64,000 nt of DNA, taken from assembly GCF_009848685.1 (NCBI RefSeq), contig NZ_WXTX01000006.1, positions 247,309-311,308 on the forward strand. Reading direction: 5' to 3'. How positions within the stretch are numbered: position 1 is the first letter of the stretch; each line of letters begins with the position of its first letter. The stretch is from Andreprevotia sp. IGB-42. GTDB taxonomy: Bacteria; Pseudomonadota; Gammaproteobacteria; Burkholderiales; Chitinibacteraceae. A program made the position numbers and the translations under genes. Of the stretch, positions 25,331 through 33,608 are shown one piece after another. The notes under the pieces are model-generated. The model was not told the origin of the DNA. It saw nothing but the letters and a program-made list of their open reading frames with translations, and made no database searches.

Positions 25331-26548
25331 TCAGGATAGCCGGGCCACCCCGGTCTGCGCGGGGATTTCCGGCAGCTCGACGATAAAGGTTGCACCAGCG
25401 CCTTCGTCGCTTTCCACCCGGATCCGGCCGCCATGCCCATCCACGATCTGTCCGACAATATATAGACCCAAGCCAAGGCCACCTGCGGTGTTGTCATTGT
25501 TGGCACGTTCGAATACACGGAATATCCGGTCTTGGTTGGCTTTGGCAATGCCGATGCCATTGTCCTGCACCAGCAGCTGCGCAACGCCATCCGGCAGTCG
25601 GCGTACCTCGATACGCACCGGTTTATGGGCGCCATAGCGCATGGCATTGGTCAGCAGGTTGGTGATCACCTGCTCGATACGCTGGATATCCCAGATGCCC
25701 CACGCGGCACTTTCCAGCACCAGCTCGTAGCTGCCGTTTGCGCACACCAGTTGCTCATGGAAACGCTCCACCACCGTCTTGGTCAGCTCGGCCAGATCGA
25801 AGCGCACCGGCTGCATCGACAGCTTGCCACCGCGGATGCGGGTGACATCGAGCATGTCGTCGATCAGGTTGACGATGTTGTCGATCAGGTGGGCGTCCGT
25901 CTCCACCATCTTGCGTACCTTGGGGATGCTGAAGGCGTCGTCATTGCCGCGCTCCACATGGCGTGCACGCATTTGCGTCTGCAGCTTGAGCGAGCTGAGC
26001 GGCGTTTTCAGCTCGTGCGACGCAATCGACATGAAGTTGTCGCGCACGCGGATGGCTTCCTCCAGCTCATCCTGCGTCTTGCGCAGTTCCTTCAGCAGTT
26101 GCTCCTGTTCGGCCTTGCTGCGTTGCAGCGCTTCCAGCTGCTGGCGCATTTCGCGCTTCTGGCAATGCAGCTGGATGAATACGTTCACTTTGCTGCGTAC
26201 CGCATGCACGTCCAGCGGCTTGTGCAGGAAATCCACCGCGCCGCTCTCATAGCCCTTGAACGCGTAATTGAGTTCCTTGCCACCCGCACTGACGAACACG
26301 ATAGGGATATGCTTGGTTTTTTCAGTACCCCGCATCAGCTCGGCCAGCTCGAAGCCATTCATGCCCGGCATGCGCACGTCGACCAGTGCCAACGCAAAAT
26401 CGTGCTCCAGCATCAGTTCCAGCCCCTGGATGCCCGATGTCGCCTTGTGAATGATGACATCGTTGCGCTTGATCAATGCTTCCAGCGCGATCAGGTTTTC
26501 TACCAGGTCGTCCACCAGCAGCAGGTGTACTTTTTCAACGGGTTCCAC
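25331..26548 (-). CDS. Response-regulator/histidine-kinase hybrid (REC-HisKA-HATPase)
   Basis: A cytoplasmic protein of about 405 residues. REC domain (about 5-120): LLLVDDLVENLIALE, phospho-acceptor Asp in LALVDVRMPGMNG, HKPLD. Linker coiled coil (REMRQQLEALQRSKAEQEQLL). HisKA with the phosphorylated His in FMSIASHELKTPLSSL, then HATPase with N box NLLTNAMRYGA, G1 VQDNGIGIA and GGLGLGLYIVGQIV. The GTG at 26548 follows GGGGAA; TTG starts up to 26575 are possible and would overlap cheB further. Last gene of the signalling operon and likely its output or feedback kinase. Confidence 0.93.
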   Translation of the reverse strand: MEPVEKVHLLLVDDLVENLIALEALIKRNDVIIHKATSGIQGLELMLEHDFALALVDVRMPGMNGFELAELMRGTEKTKHIPIVFVSAGGKELNYAFKGYESGAVDFLHKPLDVHAVRSKVNVFIQLHCQKREMRQQLEALQRSKAEQEQLLKELRKTQDELEEAIRVRDNFMSIASHELKTPLSSLKLQTQMRARHVERGNDDAFSIPKVRKMVETDAHLIDNIVNLIDDMLDVTRIRGGKLSMQPVRFDLAELTKTVVERFHEQLVCANGSYELVLESAAWGIWDIQRIEQVITNLLTNAMRYGAHKPVRIEVRRLPDGVAQLLVQDNGIGIAKANQDRIFRVFERANNDNTAGGLGLGLYIVGQIVDGHGGRIRVESDEGAGATFIVELPEIPAQTGVARLS

Positions 26549-27143
26549 GGCATTCCCCAATATTGCATATGGCAAGTTGCTTGCCGATATCGGCAGCGGA
26601 AAGCAGGTGGTCGGGCGTGAACAGGGCCAGTGCGCTGGCTGGCATGGTGTCGATCTGTGCGTCGGATGGGCGTTGCACCAAGGTCACGCCACCCTCGCGG
26701 GCGATGTGGGCCAGCCCGGCAGCGCCGTCCTCGTTGGCACCGGATAGCAGTACGCCGACCGCCAGCGGCCCCAAAGCATCAGCGGCAGAATCAAACAGTA
26801 TATCGATAGCGGGGCGACAAAAATGCACGGGTGGATCCTTGCTGAGTGAAAAGCTCACGTCTTTTTCCAGCAACAGGTGATAGGAGGGCGGCGCGAAGTA
26901 GATCGTTCCTGCCTGCAGGTGTTCTTTGTCGTCGGCCTCTTTCACCGGCAGGGCAACACGGTGGGCAAAGATTTCCGGCAGCAGGCTCTGGCTGCCGGCT
27001 GCCTGGTGCAGCATCACCACCACTGCGGCCGGGTAATGCGCGGGCAGCACCGGCAGGATGCGCCCCAATGCTTCCAGCCCACCTGCGGAAGCACCGATCA
27101 GTACAACGAATTGCGGAAGATTGTGTTGAACGGGCTGCATCAT
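26535..27143 (-). CDS. CheB-type protein-glutamate methylesterase domain protein
   Basis: A 202-residue stand-alone CheB catalytic domain without receiver. Catalytic elements: LIGASAGGLEAL (Ser about 18), MLHQAAGSQSLLPEIF (His about 45) and VLLSGANEDGAAGL (Asp about 141); the latter is LTGMGxDGA in classical CheB. Two consecutive ATGs overlap the cheR stop. In this type of operon CheB and CheR act on a non-chemotaxis receptor or kinase, since no methyl-accepting chemotaxis protein is present. Function inferred from family. Confidence 0.92.
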   Translation of the reverse strand: MMQPVQHNLPQFVVLIGASAGGLEALGRILPVLPAHYPAAVVVMLHQAAGSQSLLPEIFAHRVALPVKEADDKEHLQAGTIYFAPPSYHLLLEKDVSFSLSKDPPVHFCRPAIDILFDSAADALGPLAVGVLLSGANEDGAAGLAHIAREGGVTLVQRPSDAQIDTMPASALALFTPDHLLSAADIGKQLAICNIGECRGTR

Positions 27144-27967
27144 GTTTTCCGGAAAATCCGCTCTTGCCGGTCGAACGCTTCAAAGCTCGCCGCGTGACTG
27201 GAGAACTGCACGGTTTCCTTGGAACCGAGCCCGAGGAAACCGCGGTGCACCAACGAGCTGCTGAACAGGCCGAATGCGCGGTCCTGCAGCTCCCGGTTGA
27301 AGTAAATCAGCACGTTGCGGCACGAGATGAAATGCATCTCGGAAAAAACGCTGTCCGTGGCCAGGCTATGGTCGGCAAAAGTAATGTTGCGACGCAGGTT
27401 CTTGTCGAATAGTGCAGAGCCATAGGCGGCAGTATAGTAATCGGCAAACTCACCCTTGCCCCCCGCCTTCTGGTAGTTGCTGGTGAACAGCTGGATGGTA
27501 TCGAGCGGAAAGATGCCATCTTCGGCCTTTTGCAGGCTGCGCGGGTTGATATCGGTCGCGTAGATGATGGTGCGCTCGAGCAGGCCTTCTTCCTTGAGCA
27601 GGATGGCCATCGAATACACTTCTTCACCGGTGCTGCATCCTGCAATCCACAGTTTGATTGACGGATAGGTGTGCAGCAGCGGCACCACCTTTTCCCGTAT
27701 GGCCAGAAAATAGGCCGGATCGCGGAACATCTCGCTCACCGGTATCGTCAGGTATTGCAGCAGCACGCCGAAACGGTCCGGCTGGTGGATGATCTGTTCC
27801 TGCAGCGCCGATACCGTGCGGCATTCCATCTGCAGCAATGCATGCTCGATACGGCGCTTGACCGATGCCCCGGAGTAATTGCGGAAATCGTAGTTGTACT
27901 TGCCGTAGATCGCTTCGATCAGCAGGCGCATTTCCAGGTCGAAATCACTGGCCGGATACACGCTCAC
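27140..27967 (-). CDS. CheR-type protein-glutamate methyltransferase
   Basis: A 275-residue SAM-dependent methyltransferase. N-terminal CheR_N helix bundle ([25 protein letters not shown]), then the SAM site [19 protein letters not shown] (about 130-148), [17 protein letters not shown] and the catalytic-face motif [11 protein letters not shown] (about 225). It starts with GTG overlapping the kinase stop (GTGA). It lacks the C-terminal PAS/coiled-coil extension seen in CheB/CheR fusions; here the two activities are split into separate adjacent genes. Confidence 0.94.
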   Translation of the reverse strand: MSVYPASDFDLEMRLLIEAIYGKYNYDFRNYSGASVKRRIEHALLQMECRTVSALQEQIIHQPDRFGVLLQYLTIPVSEMFRDPAYFLAIREKVVPLLHTYPSIKLWIAGCSTGEEVYSMAILLKEEGLLERTIIYATDINPRSLQKAEDGIFPLDTIQLFTSNYQKAGGKGEFADYYTAAYGSALFDKNLRRNITFADHSLATDSVFSEMHFISCRNVLIYFNRELQDRAFGLFSSSLVHRGFLGLGSKETVQFSSHAASFEAFDRQERIFRKT

Positions 27968-30900
27968 CCCCTCCCGATCTTGGGCATCCAGACCCGGATC
28001 AGCGACAGCAGTTTGTCCAGATCGATCGGCTTGGTCAGGTAATCGTTGGCACCCGCTTCCAGGCATTTTTCCTGATCATCACGCATGGCCTTGGCGGTTA
28101 CCGCGATGATGGGCAGACGCACGAAGCGTGCCTGCTCGCGGATGCGGCGCATGGCTTCGTAACCGTCCATTTCCGGCATCATGATGTCCATCAGCACCAG
28201 GTCGATATCGGCATTGCTGTCGAGTTTTTCCAATGCCTCGCGCCCGTTGCGGCCGATCTCGATTTTGGCGCCCTTATGCTCCAATGCGCTGGTCAGTGCA
28301 AAGATGTTACGGACGTCGTCATCCACCACCAGGATGGTGCGACCTTCGAAAGCACTATCACGGTTGCGCGCCACGCGCAGCATCTGTTGCCGTTCCGGCG
28401 CCAGCTGGTTTTCCACCCGGTGCAGGAACAGCGTGACTTCATCGAGCAGGCGCTCCGGCGAGCGGGCGCCCTTGATGATGATGGAGCGCGAGTAGCGGCG
28501 CAGCTCCATTTCTTCCTCGCGCGATAACACTCGCCCGGTGTAGACGATCACCGGCGGGAACGCGCACAGCTCATCGCTGGCCATGCGCTTGAGCAATTCG
28601 TGGCCAGCCATGTCCGGCAGGGTCAAGTCCACCACCATGCAATCGAACACGGTATTGCGCAGCGCGACCAGCGCGTCTTCTGCCAGCGCAACTGCTGTGA
28701 TCTGCACGTCATCATCGCCGATCAGCTTCACCATGCTTTCGCGCTGCAGATCATCATCCTCGACCACCAGCACCTGCTTGGTCTTTTGCGAGAGTTTGGC
28801 TTCGACCCGGGCGAAGATATCGCGCAATGCCTGTTGGTCAGTCGGCTTTCTGGCGTAGCCGATCGCGCCCATCTGCATCGCGGCGTTGGTGCTGTCCGCA
28901 CTGGAAATGACATGGATGGGGATATGGCGGATACGCGGGTCGTTCTTGGCGTGTTCCAAGACCGTCAGGCCGGAATGATCGGGCAGTTTCATGTCCAGCA
29001 GGATGGCATCGGGCACGAAGTCCTGCGCCAGCCTGAAGCCGTCCGTGCCGTTTTGCGCCAGCAGGCAATTGAAGCCACGTTCATGGCCGATCTGGTAAAG
29101 CACCTGTGCGAATGCCACATCATCCTCGATGATCAGCAGCGTTCTGGCATCCTTGTTCATGTCCGAACGGTCGTCTTCCAGCGCCGGCTCGGCTGGCTTG
29201 GGCGCTGGCTGCGGCGGTGTTGCCACAGGCACGGCCGCGATCTTGGGCAAGGGCTCCGCCGCCTGCTCGTCATGCTCGCGCACTTCGATACGGGCTGGCA
29301 GTGCCAGCGTGAAGGTACTGCCCTTGCCGGGCGTACTTTCCACGGTAATGTGGCCGCCCAGCAGGGTGGATAGCTCGCGGGAAATGGACAATCCCAGCCC
29401 GGTGCCGCCGTACTTGCGGTTGGCGGCGCTGTCGGCCTGGTGGAATGCTTCGAATATGGTGGCCTGCTGATCCGGCGCAATGCCGATGCCGGTATCGCTG
29501 ACCGCAAAACTGTAGCCGCCCGCCGGATTGCCGCTGACCACCACGCGCACCGTGCCATGTTCGGTAAACTTGACGGCGTTGGAGAGCAGGTTCTTCAGTA
29601 CCTGCTGCGCACGGGCCACATCGGTATGGATGGTGGCCGGTGCATCCGGGGCAATCTCGGTTTCAAAGGCGATCCGCTTGGCCAGCGCCTGCGGCAGGAA
29701 GGTCTGCTTCAGTGATTCCACCAAGCGTGCTGCCGGTACATCTTCCGGCCAGATATCGAGCTTGCCCGCTTCCACTTTGGATAGATCGAGGATGTCGTTG
29801 ATCAGCGTCAGCAGATCATTGCCGGCAGAATAGATCGACGATGCAAACTGCACCTGCTCTTGCGTGAGGTTGCCGCCGTCGTTGTCGGCCAGCAGCTTGG
29901 ACAGGATCAGCGAGCTATTGAGCGGTGTGCGCAGCTCATGCGACATGTTGGCGAGGAATTCGCTCTTGTAGCGGCTGGCGCGTTGCAGCTCTTCGGCGCG
30001 GCTTTCCAGTGTCATGTGGGCTTCGCGCAGCGCATCGTTGCGCTGATCCAGCTCCACGCGCTGTTGCATCAATGCCTGGGTTTGCTCTTCGAGCTGGTCG
30101 TTATTCTGTTCCAGCTCGGCCTGCTGGCTTTCCATGCGCGCCTGCGATTCCTTGAGCGAACGCGATTGTTCTTCCAGCTCCTCGTTGGCAACCTTGAGCT
30201 CTTCCTGCTGCGTTTGCAGCTCTTCATTGAGGCGCTGCGTTTCGGTCAGGATTTCCTGCAGCCGTTCGCGGTATTGCGCAGAATCGAATGCCATGCCCAC
30301 ATTGCCACTGATCAGCCTCGCCAGTTCGCCGGCCAGCGGTGGCAGGGGGCCCAAAAAGCCGAGCTCGATGACGGCAGTAATGTGGCGCGTGCCCGCAGCA
30401 GGAATCACCAGCACGCTGCTCGGCGTGGTATCGCCGAGTGCAGACCCCACCTTGATGTAATCAGCGGGCAATTGATCGAGCTCGATGACGCGTTGATCCG
30501 CCACCGCCTGCCCGGTAATGCCTTCCTTGCGGCGGAACATGGCCTTGGCCAGCTGTGCGTGGGCGGAGAACGCATAGTCGGCCACGCGTACGAAGTTGTC
30601 GCCATCACGGCTTTCGTACACCGCGCCCACGGTGGCCCCCAGATATTCCACCAGGAACTTGAGCAGGTTGTCGCCGAGCAGCAGCGTGCTCTGCTCACCC
30701 ATCATGGCGTTTGCAAGACGTGCATCGCCGGTTTTCAGCCAGCTTTCCCGCTCCAGCGCCTGCGCATGGCTGCGTTGCTTGTCCAGCGTTTCGCCATACA
30801 CATTGGAGAGTGCCCGCATCTGCCGCCGGCCGTTGACCGCCAGGAAAATACCCGACAGCAAGCCCACCGCGATGGTGATGCCAACCAGCATCACGATGGT

Positions 30901-31473
30901 GGAGTTGGCCTGCTCGCTGCGCTGGGTGCGCAGCGTTTCTTCCACCCGGATTGCATCGCCAAGAAAGCCGCGCATCTCGTCCATCATCATCTTGCCTTCT
31001 TCGGAGGTGACGACGGCCGTGACTTCAGCGGCTGGACTGATGCCGGCGTTCTGCCGGCGAAGTTGGATCAGTTTTTCGGCATAAACATGCCATTTGCGAT
31101 AGGTCTCTTCAGCGCGGGAAAGCCGTGCGACTTGGCCAGGATTGTCTCCCGCGAGGACTTTTAAAGCCTTTATTTCTTTGCTGAAGTTTTTCGTTGAATT
31201 ATCGTATGGCTCCAGAAAGTTTTCTTTGCCGGTAATTACGAAACCGCGTAAACCGGTTTCCCCGTCAATCAGCAGCTTGAATGCCAGATTGCTGCGGCCT
31301 ATTACCTGATCGGCATGATCCACCCAACGGCTGACCGACATCAGATAGAAAACCAGCGCTATGAATATCGCGGACGAGACCATGGCGATAATCAATGGCA
31401 ACCCTACATTCCGGGCAAGGATGTTCTGGAATGCTTTCTGGTGCAGCTCTGGATGGCTGGGAGAGGAGGTCAT
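27964..31473 (-). CDS. Hybrid sensor histidine kinase: CHASE3-GAF-coiled coil-HisKA-HATPase-REC-REC-REC
   Basis: About 1,169 residues. TM1 ([21 protein letters not shown]), periplasmic CHASE3 with [23 protein letters not shown]2 ([21 protein letters not shown]), a GAF domain ([23 protein letters not shown]). Then a long coiled coil of about 100 residues rich in Gln/Glu, HisKA ([16 protein letters not shown]), HATPase ([29 protein letters not shown]). Three receivers carry Asp in [24 protein letters not shown] and [16 protein letters not shown] nine codons upstream (31500) is another possible start; neither has a good ribosome-binding site. First gene of the operon with cheR, cheB and a receiver-kinase. 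Confidence 0.95.
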   Translation of the reverse strand: MTSSPSHPELHQKAFQNILARNVGLPLIIAMVSSAIFIALVFYLMSVSRWVDHADQVIGRSNLAFKLLIDGETGLRGFVITGKENFLEPYDNSTKNFSKEIKALKVLAGDNPGQVARLSRAEETYRKWHVYAEKLIQLRRQNAGISPAAEVTAVVTSEEGKMMMDEMRGFLGDAIRVEETLRTQRSEQANSTIVMLVGITIAVGLLSGIFLAVNGRRQMRALSNVYGETLDKQRSHAQALERESWLKTGDARLANAMMGEQSTLLLGDNLLKFLVEYLGATVGAVYESRDGDNFVRVADYAFSAHAQLAKAMFRRKEGITGQAVADQRVIELDQLPADYIKVGSALGDTTPSSVLVIPAAGTRHITAVIELGFLGPLPPLAGELARLISGNVGMAFDSAQYRERLQEILTETQRLNEELQTQQEELKVANEELEEQSRSLKESQARMESQQAELEQNNDQLEEQTQALMQQRVELDQRNDALREAHMTLESRAEELQRASRYKSEFLANMSHELRTPLNSSLILSKLLADNDGGNLTQEQVQFASSIYSAGNDLLTLINDILDLSKVEAGKLDIWPEDVPAARLVESLKQTFLPQALAKRIAFETEIAPDAPATIHTDVARAQQVLKNLLSNAVKFTEHGTVRVVVSGNPAGGYSFAVSDTGIGIAPDQQATIFEAFHQADSAANRKYGGTGLGLSISRELSTLLGGHITVESTPGKGSTFTLALPARIEVREHDEQAAEPLPKIAAVPVATPPQPAPKPAEPALEDDRSDMNKDARTLLIIEDDVAFAQVLYQIGHERGFNCLLAQNGTDGFRLAQDFVPDAILLDMKLPDHSGLTVLEHAKNDPRIRHIPIHVISSADSTNAAMQMGAIGYARKPTDQQALRDIFARVEAKLSQKTKQVLVVEDDDLQRESMVKLIGDDDVQITAVALAEDALVALRNTVFDCMVVDLTLPDMAGHELLKRMASDELCAFPPVIVYTGRVLSREEEMELRRYSRSIIIKGARSPERLLDEVTLFLHRVENQLAPERQQMLRVARNRDSAFEGRTILVVDDDVRNIFALTSALEHKGAKIEIGRNGREALEKLDSNADIDLVLMDIMMPEMDGYEAMRRIREQARFVRLPIIAVTAKAMRDDQEKCLEAGANDYLTKPIDLDKLLSLIRVWMPKIGRG

Positions 31474-31639
31474 ATGAGTGCCAGTAGGTGCGAAAGGCAC
31501 GGGGCCATTTCGGAAGCATGAAAAATCAGCTACCGATTTTCGCTTACCGGATCAGTGGTTCTTTGTAGGACATATGCCCATCTTGATGTAGGACGCAGCA
31601 AAAAACCCGTGTGCAGCCAGCATATGGAAAACCGTTGCC

Positions 31640-31993
31640 TTAGCAGGGCAGGGTAAGCGCTCGCTCTATTGCATCCAGATCAAAAGGCTTGGGCAATAAA
31701 ACAACGTTACTACTGAATGCCTGCTGACTCAGGTCATAGCCAGATGCAAGGATGATACGCATGCCGGGGTACATGGCAGTTACTTCTTTTGCCAATACCG
31801 CCCCTGAACGCCCTGGCAAGCCAACATCGGTGAACAGCACGTCAAACGATCGCTGCTCCAGCATGGCCGTTGCTTCTTCAGCGCTTGATACGGCAACCAC
31901 ATCAAATTCCAGTTCCTGCAGGTACTCGACGATAGTGGAGCTCAAGATCTCGCTGTCTTCAACGTAGAGGATACCCAGTGTTTTGTTGGTCAT
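31640..31993 (-). CDS. Single-domain response regulator (CheY-like)
   Basis: A 117-residue REC-only protein: LGILYVEDSEILSSTIVEYL (acidic pair), phospho-acceptor Asp in VLFTDVGLPGRSGAVL (about 54), IILASGYD, and LLPKPFD (Lys about 100). It is similar to the stand-alone receivers that work with hybrid kinases. The ATG at 31993 follows AGGG; an upstream in-frame ATG at 32032 is possible. It sits 166 bases upstream of the big hybrid kinase, same strand, so may share signalling although not tightly coupled. Confidence 0.92.
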   Translation of the reverse strand: MTNKTLGILYVEDSEILSSTIVEYLQELEFDVVAVSSAEEATAMLEQRSFDVLFTDVGLPGRSGAVLAKEVTAMYPGMRIILASGYDLSQQAFSSNVVLLPKPFDLDAIERALTLPC

Positions 31994-32322
31994 TGCAGCC
32001 CTGTCACTTGAAAGGTTGATCAGCTTGGTCAATGCGTCAGAATGGGCCCGATGGCACGCATCGCCAGTTCATGACCTGTGGTTTAAGGGGTGGCCGCCCA
32101 GCATGCTTGCTGGCGCGGCCGCAGCCTATGCTGCCTGTCAGCAAAATAGCAAAAGCGCAGACCATGTTGACATGACCTTGCTTATCACCAATCTGCAGAC
32201 TTCGACATCATCAGCGGCGGCCAGTTTTATGGATGTAGGACGGATCCCTCAAGCATTGTCCGCAGCAGGCTTAAAGCGCGGCAGCTTGCCTCCGGCTCCG
32301 GCTCCGGCTCCGGCTTTGCTGT
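31994..32322. other. Intergenic region, no gene seen
   Basis: 329 bases between two minus-strand genes. A plus-strand frame spans it (115 codons) but has no ribosome-binding site and no family resemblance. The notable item is the hexanucleotide repeat annotated at 32289-32314. Confidence 0.5.
32289..32314. repeat. Hexanucleotide tandem repeat (CTCCGG)
   Basis: Four uninterrupted copies of CTCCGG (written CCTCCGGCTCCGG...). It lies just downstream of the periplasmic-protein stop; copy number may vary by slippage. Confidence 0.85.
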
Positions 32323-33192
32323 TCAGTTGACCGTTGCAAGGGGCCGCTGCTGGCGACTATATTCTTCGTGCTTCATGTCACGATATTCGCGCCATTCCAT
32401 TTCGTGCAACTGCCGCGGATATTTTTCCGTGGCGGCAAACCAGTTTTCCAGACGACGATCAAGCTGGTTTCGATCTGGCGCGGAAAAATAAGCTTCGATA
32501 GCCAGATAGTAGCGCATGGTATTGCGTTCGATCAGGCCGCGCACACCGTCAACATAGTCGTTGCCATCCCGGCTGAAACCGACCTTGTTGCTTGCCACGG
32601 TGCCCAAGTAGGTTTTCATCGCCAGCTTGGCCGTGGTGCCATAGCCATACGAATACGACAGGTGGATGAAGCTGCTGCCATCGGGCAGTGAAGTGCCTTC
32701 CAGCTGTATGCGGTAATCCCGCGTGCCGACGGGGCCGGATGGCGCATTCAGTCGCGCGTTGAAGTAGTTGGGTGTGGCCTGCTCAAGCTGGTAATGGAAA
32801 GCCAGTTCATGTGCATCATCCAGATCCTGAGTCTCTTTCTTGCCGATAAATACCGAGAGATCCGTCGAGTTGCTGTCCGATTCAGGATGGCAATACTTGA
32901 CATTGATCGGCAAGATCATGATCTCGCACCAGGTATTGGGCGCTTTGAGTGCTTCTTTCAAGGTGTCGAAGCGTGCATTGAGCACTGCATACACATCGCC
33001 ACGCAGGCGGTTATCCAATTGGCTGGATTCAATGTGGATCGGCTTGCCATAAGCATTGTTCTGCAGTTTGCTACCCAATGCGGTATAGCGTTCCCGCAAT
33101 TGCTCGGGGCTATCGGCTTGGGCAGCAGGCAGGCCAATGCAATAAATGCTTGCAGCCAGAAATAATGCTTTCCTTATATGACATTTGGGCAT
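32323..33192 (-). CDS. Hypothetical periplasmic protein, 289 aa
   Basis: Sec signal peptide (KALFLAASIYCIGLPAAQA, cleavage probably after residue 26), mature part without membrane segments. The protein begins SPEQLRERYTALGSKLQNNAYGKPIHIESS and carries motifs DVYAVLNARFDTLKEALKAPNTWCEIMILPINVKYC, SFIHLSYSYGYG and VGRDG-like GFSRDGNDYVDGVRGLIERN. It resembles an uncharacterised proteobacterial exported family seen in lipid or polyester contexts, but I do not recognise it with certainty. Good GGAGA before ATG 33192; the longer frame from 33237 would bury the signal peptide. Confidence 0.8.
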   Translation of the reverse strand: MPKCHIRKALFLAASIYCIGLPAAQADSPEQLRERYTALGSKLQNNAYGKPIHIESSQLDNRLRGDVYAVLNARFDTLKEALKAPNTWCEIMILPINVKYCHPESDSNSTDLSVFIGKKETQDLDDAHELAFHYQLEQATPNYFNARLNAPSGPVGTRDYRIQLEGTSLPDGSSFIHLSYSYGYGTTAKLAMKTYLGTVASNKVGFSRDGNDYVDGVRGLIERNTMRYYLAIEAYFSAPDRNQLDRRLENWFAATEKYPRQLHEMEWREYRDMKHEEYSRQQRPLATVN

Positions 33193-33405
33193 GGCTATCT
33201 CCTGCGATCTGCATGGGTCCAAGCATGCGCCATGCATTTTTCATTGCCTGTAGGTGTGTGTCTTTTTCTGGGCGGGAGAAGGGCGGACAGGCTTATACCG
33301 ATTGCATATTTCTTGCCGGCTGGCAAATAGTTCCGGCAAAAAATGTGAATATGGGCAATGAACTGCTGATTACTGGAAAACACCAACAAATTACAACTAT
33401 GGTGA

Positions 33406-33537
33406 AAGTGCCCTAACCATTTCGGACGTGGCAAGCTAATTCGGCAAAATGACGCAACCCTGCGTACGGCGTGGTCGCAGTATGGGCTGCAAGCGATATT
33501 GAACCTGCTCATTGCCTTGGCGATGGCAGATAACTGA
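33406..33537 (+). pseudogene. Possible gene remnant before an orphan terminator
   Basis: An open stretch of 43 codons without a start codon that ends ..LRTAWSQYGLQAILNLLIALAMADN and is followed 26 bases later by a perfect plus-strand terminator. No intact plus-strand gene exists nearby, so this may be the last piece of a deleted gene. Weak evidence: the stretch is short. Confidence 0.3.
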
Positions 33538-33563
33538 GGTCAAGCGTTGTGCAGCAGCAACTT

Positions 33564-33599
33564 GCCGGGTCCATGCGATGCATGGCCCGGCTCTTTTTT
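33564..33599 (+). terminator. Orphan rho-independent terminator (plus strand)
   Basis: Stem GCCGGGtCCATGC/GCATGGcCCGGC with loop GAT and tail TCTTTTTT. The T-run is on the plus strand only, yet flanking genes are both on the minus strand. Confidence 0.88.
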
Positions 33600-33608
33600 G
33601 CCTGTTGT

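Noticed and set aside
25532..26620. 362-codon plus-strand frame opposite the REC-kinase and cheB
   Set aside because: Antisense shadow; the minus-strand frames have all kinase and CheB motifs.
29860..31164. 434-codon plus-strand frame opposite the hybrid kinase
   Set aside because: Antisense shadow of a coiled-coil and GAF region; no independent support.
33078..33416. 112-codon plus-strand frame
   Set aside because: Overlaps the signal-peptide region of the periplasmic protein on the other strand, no ribosome-binding site, no homology.
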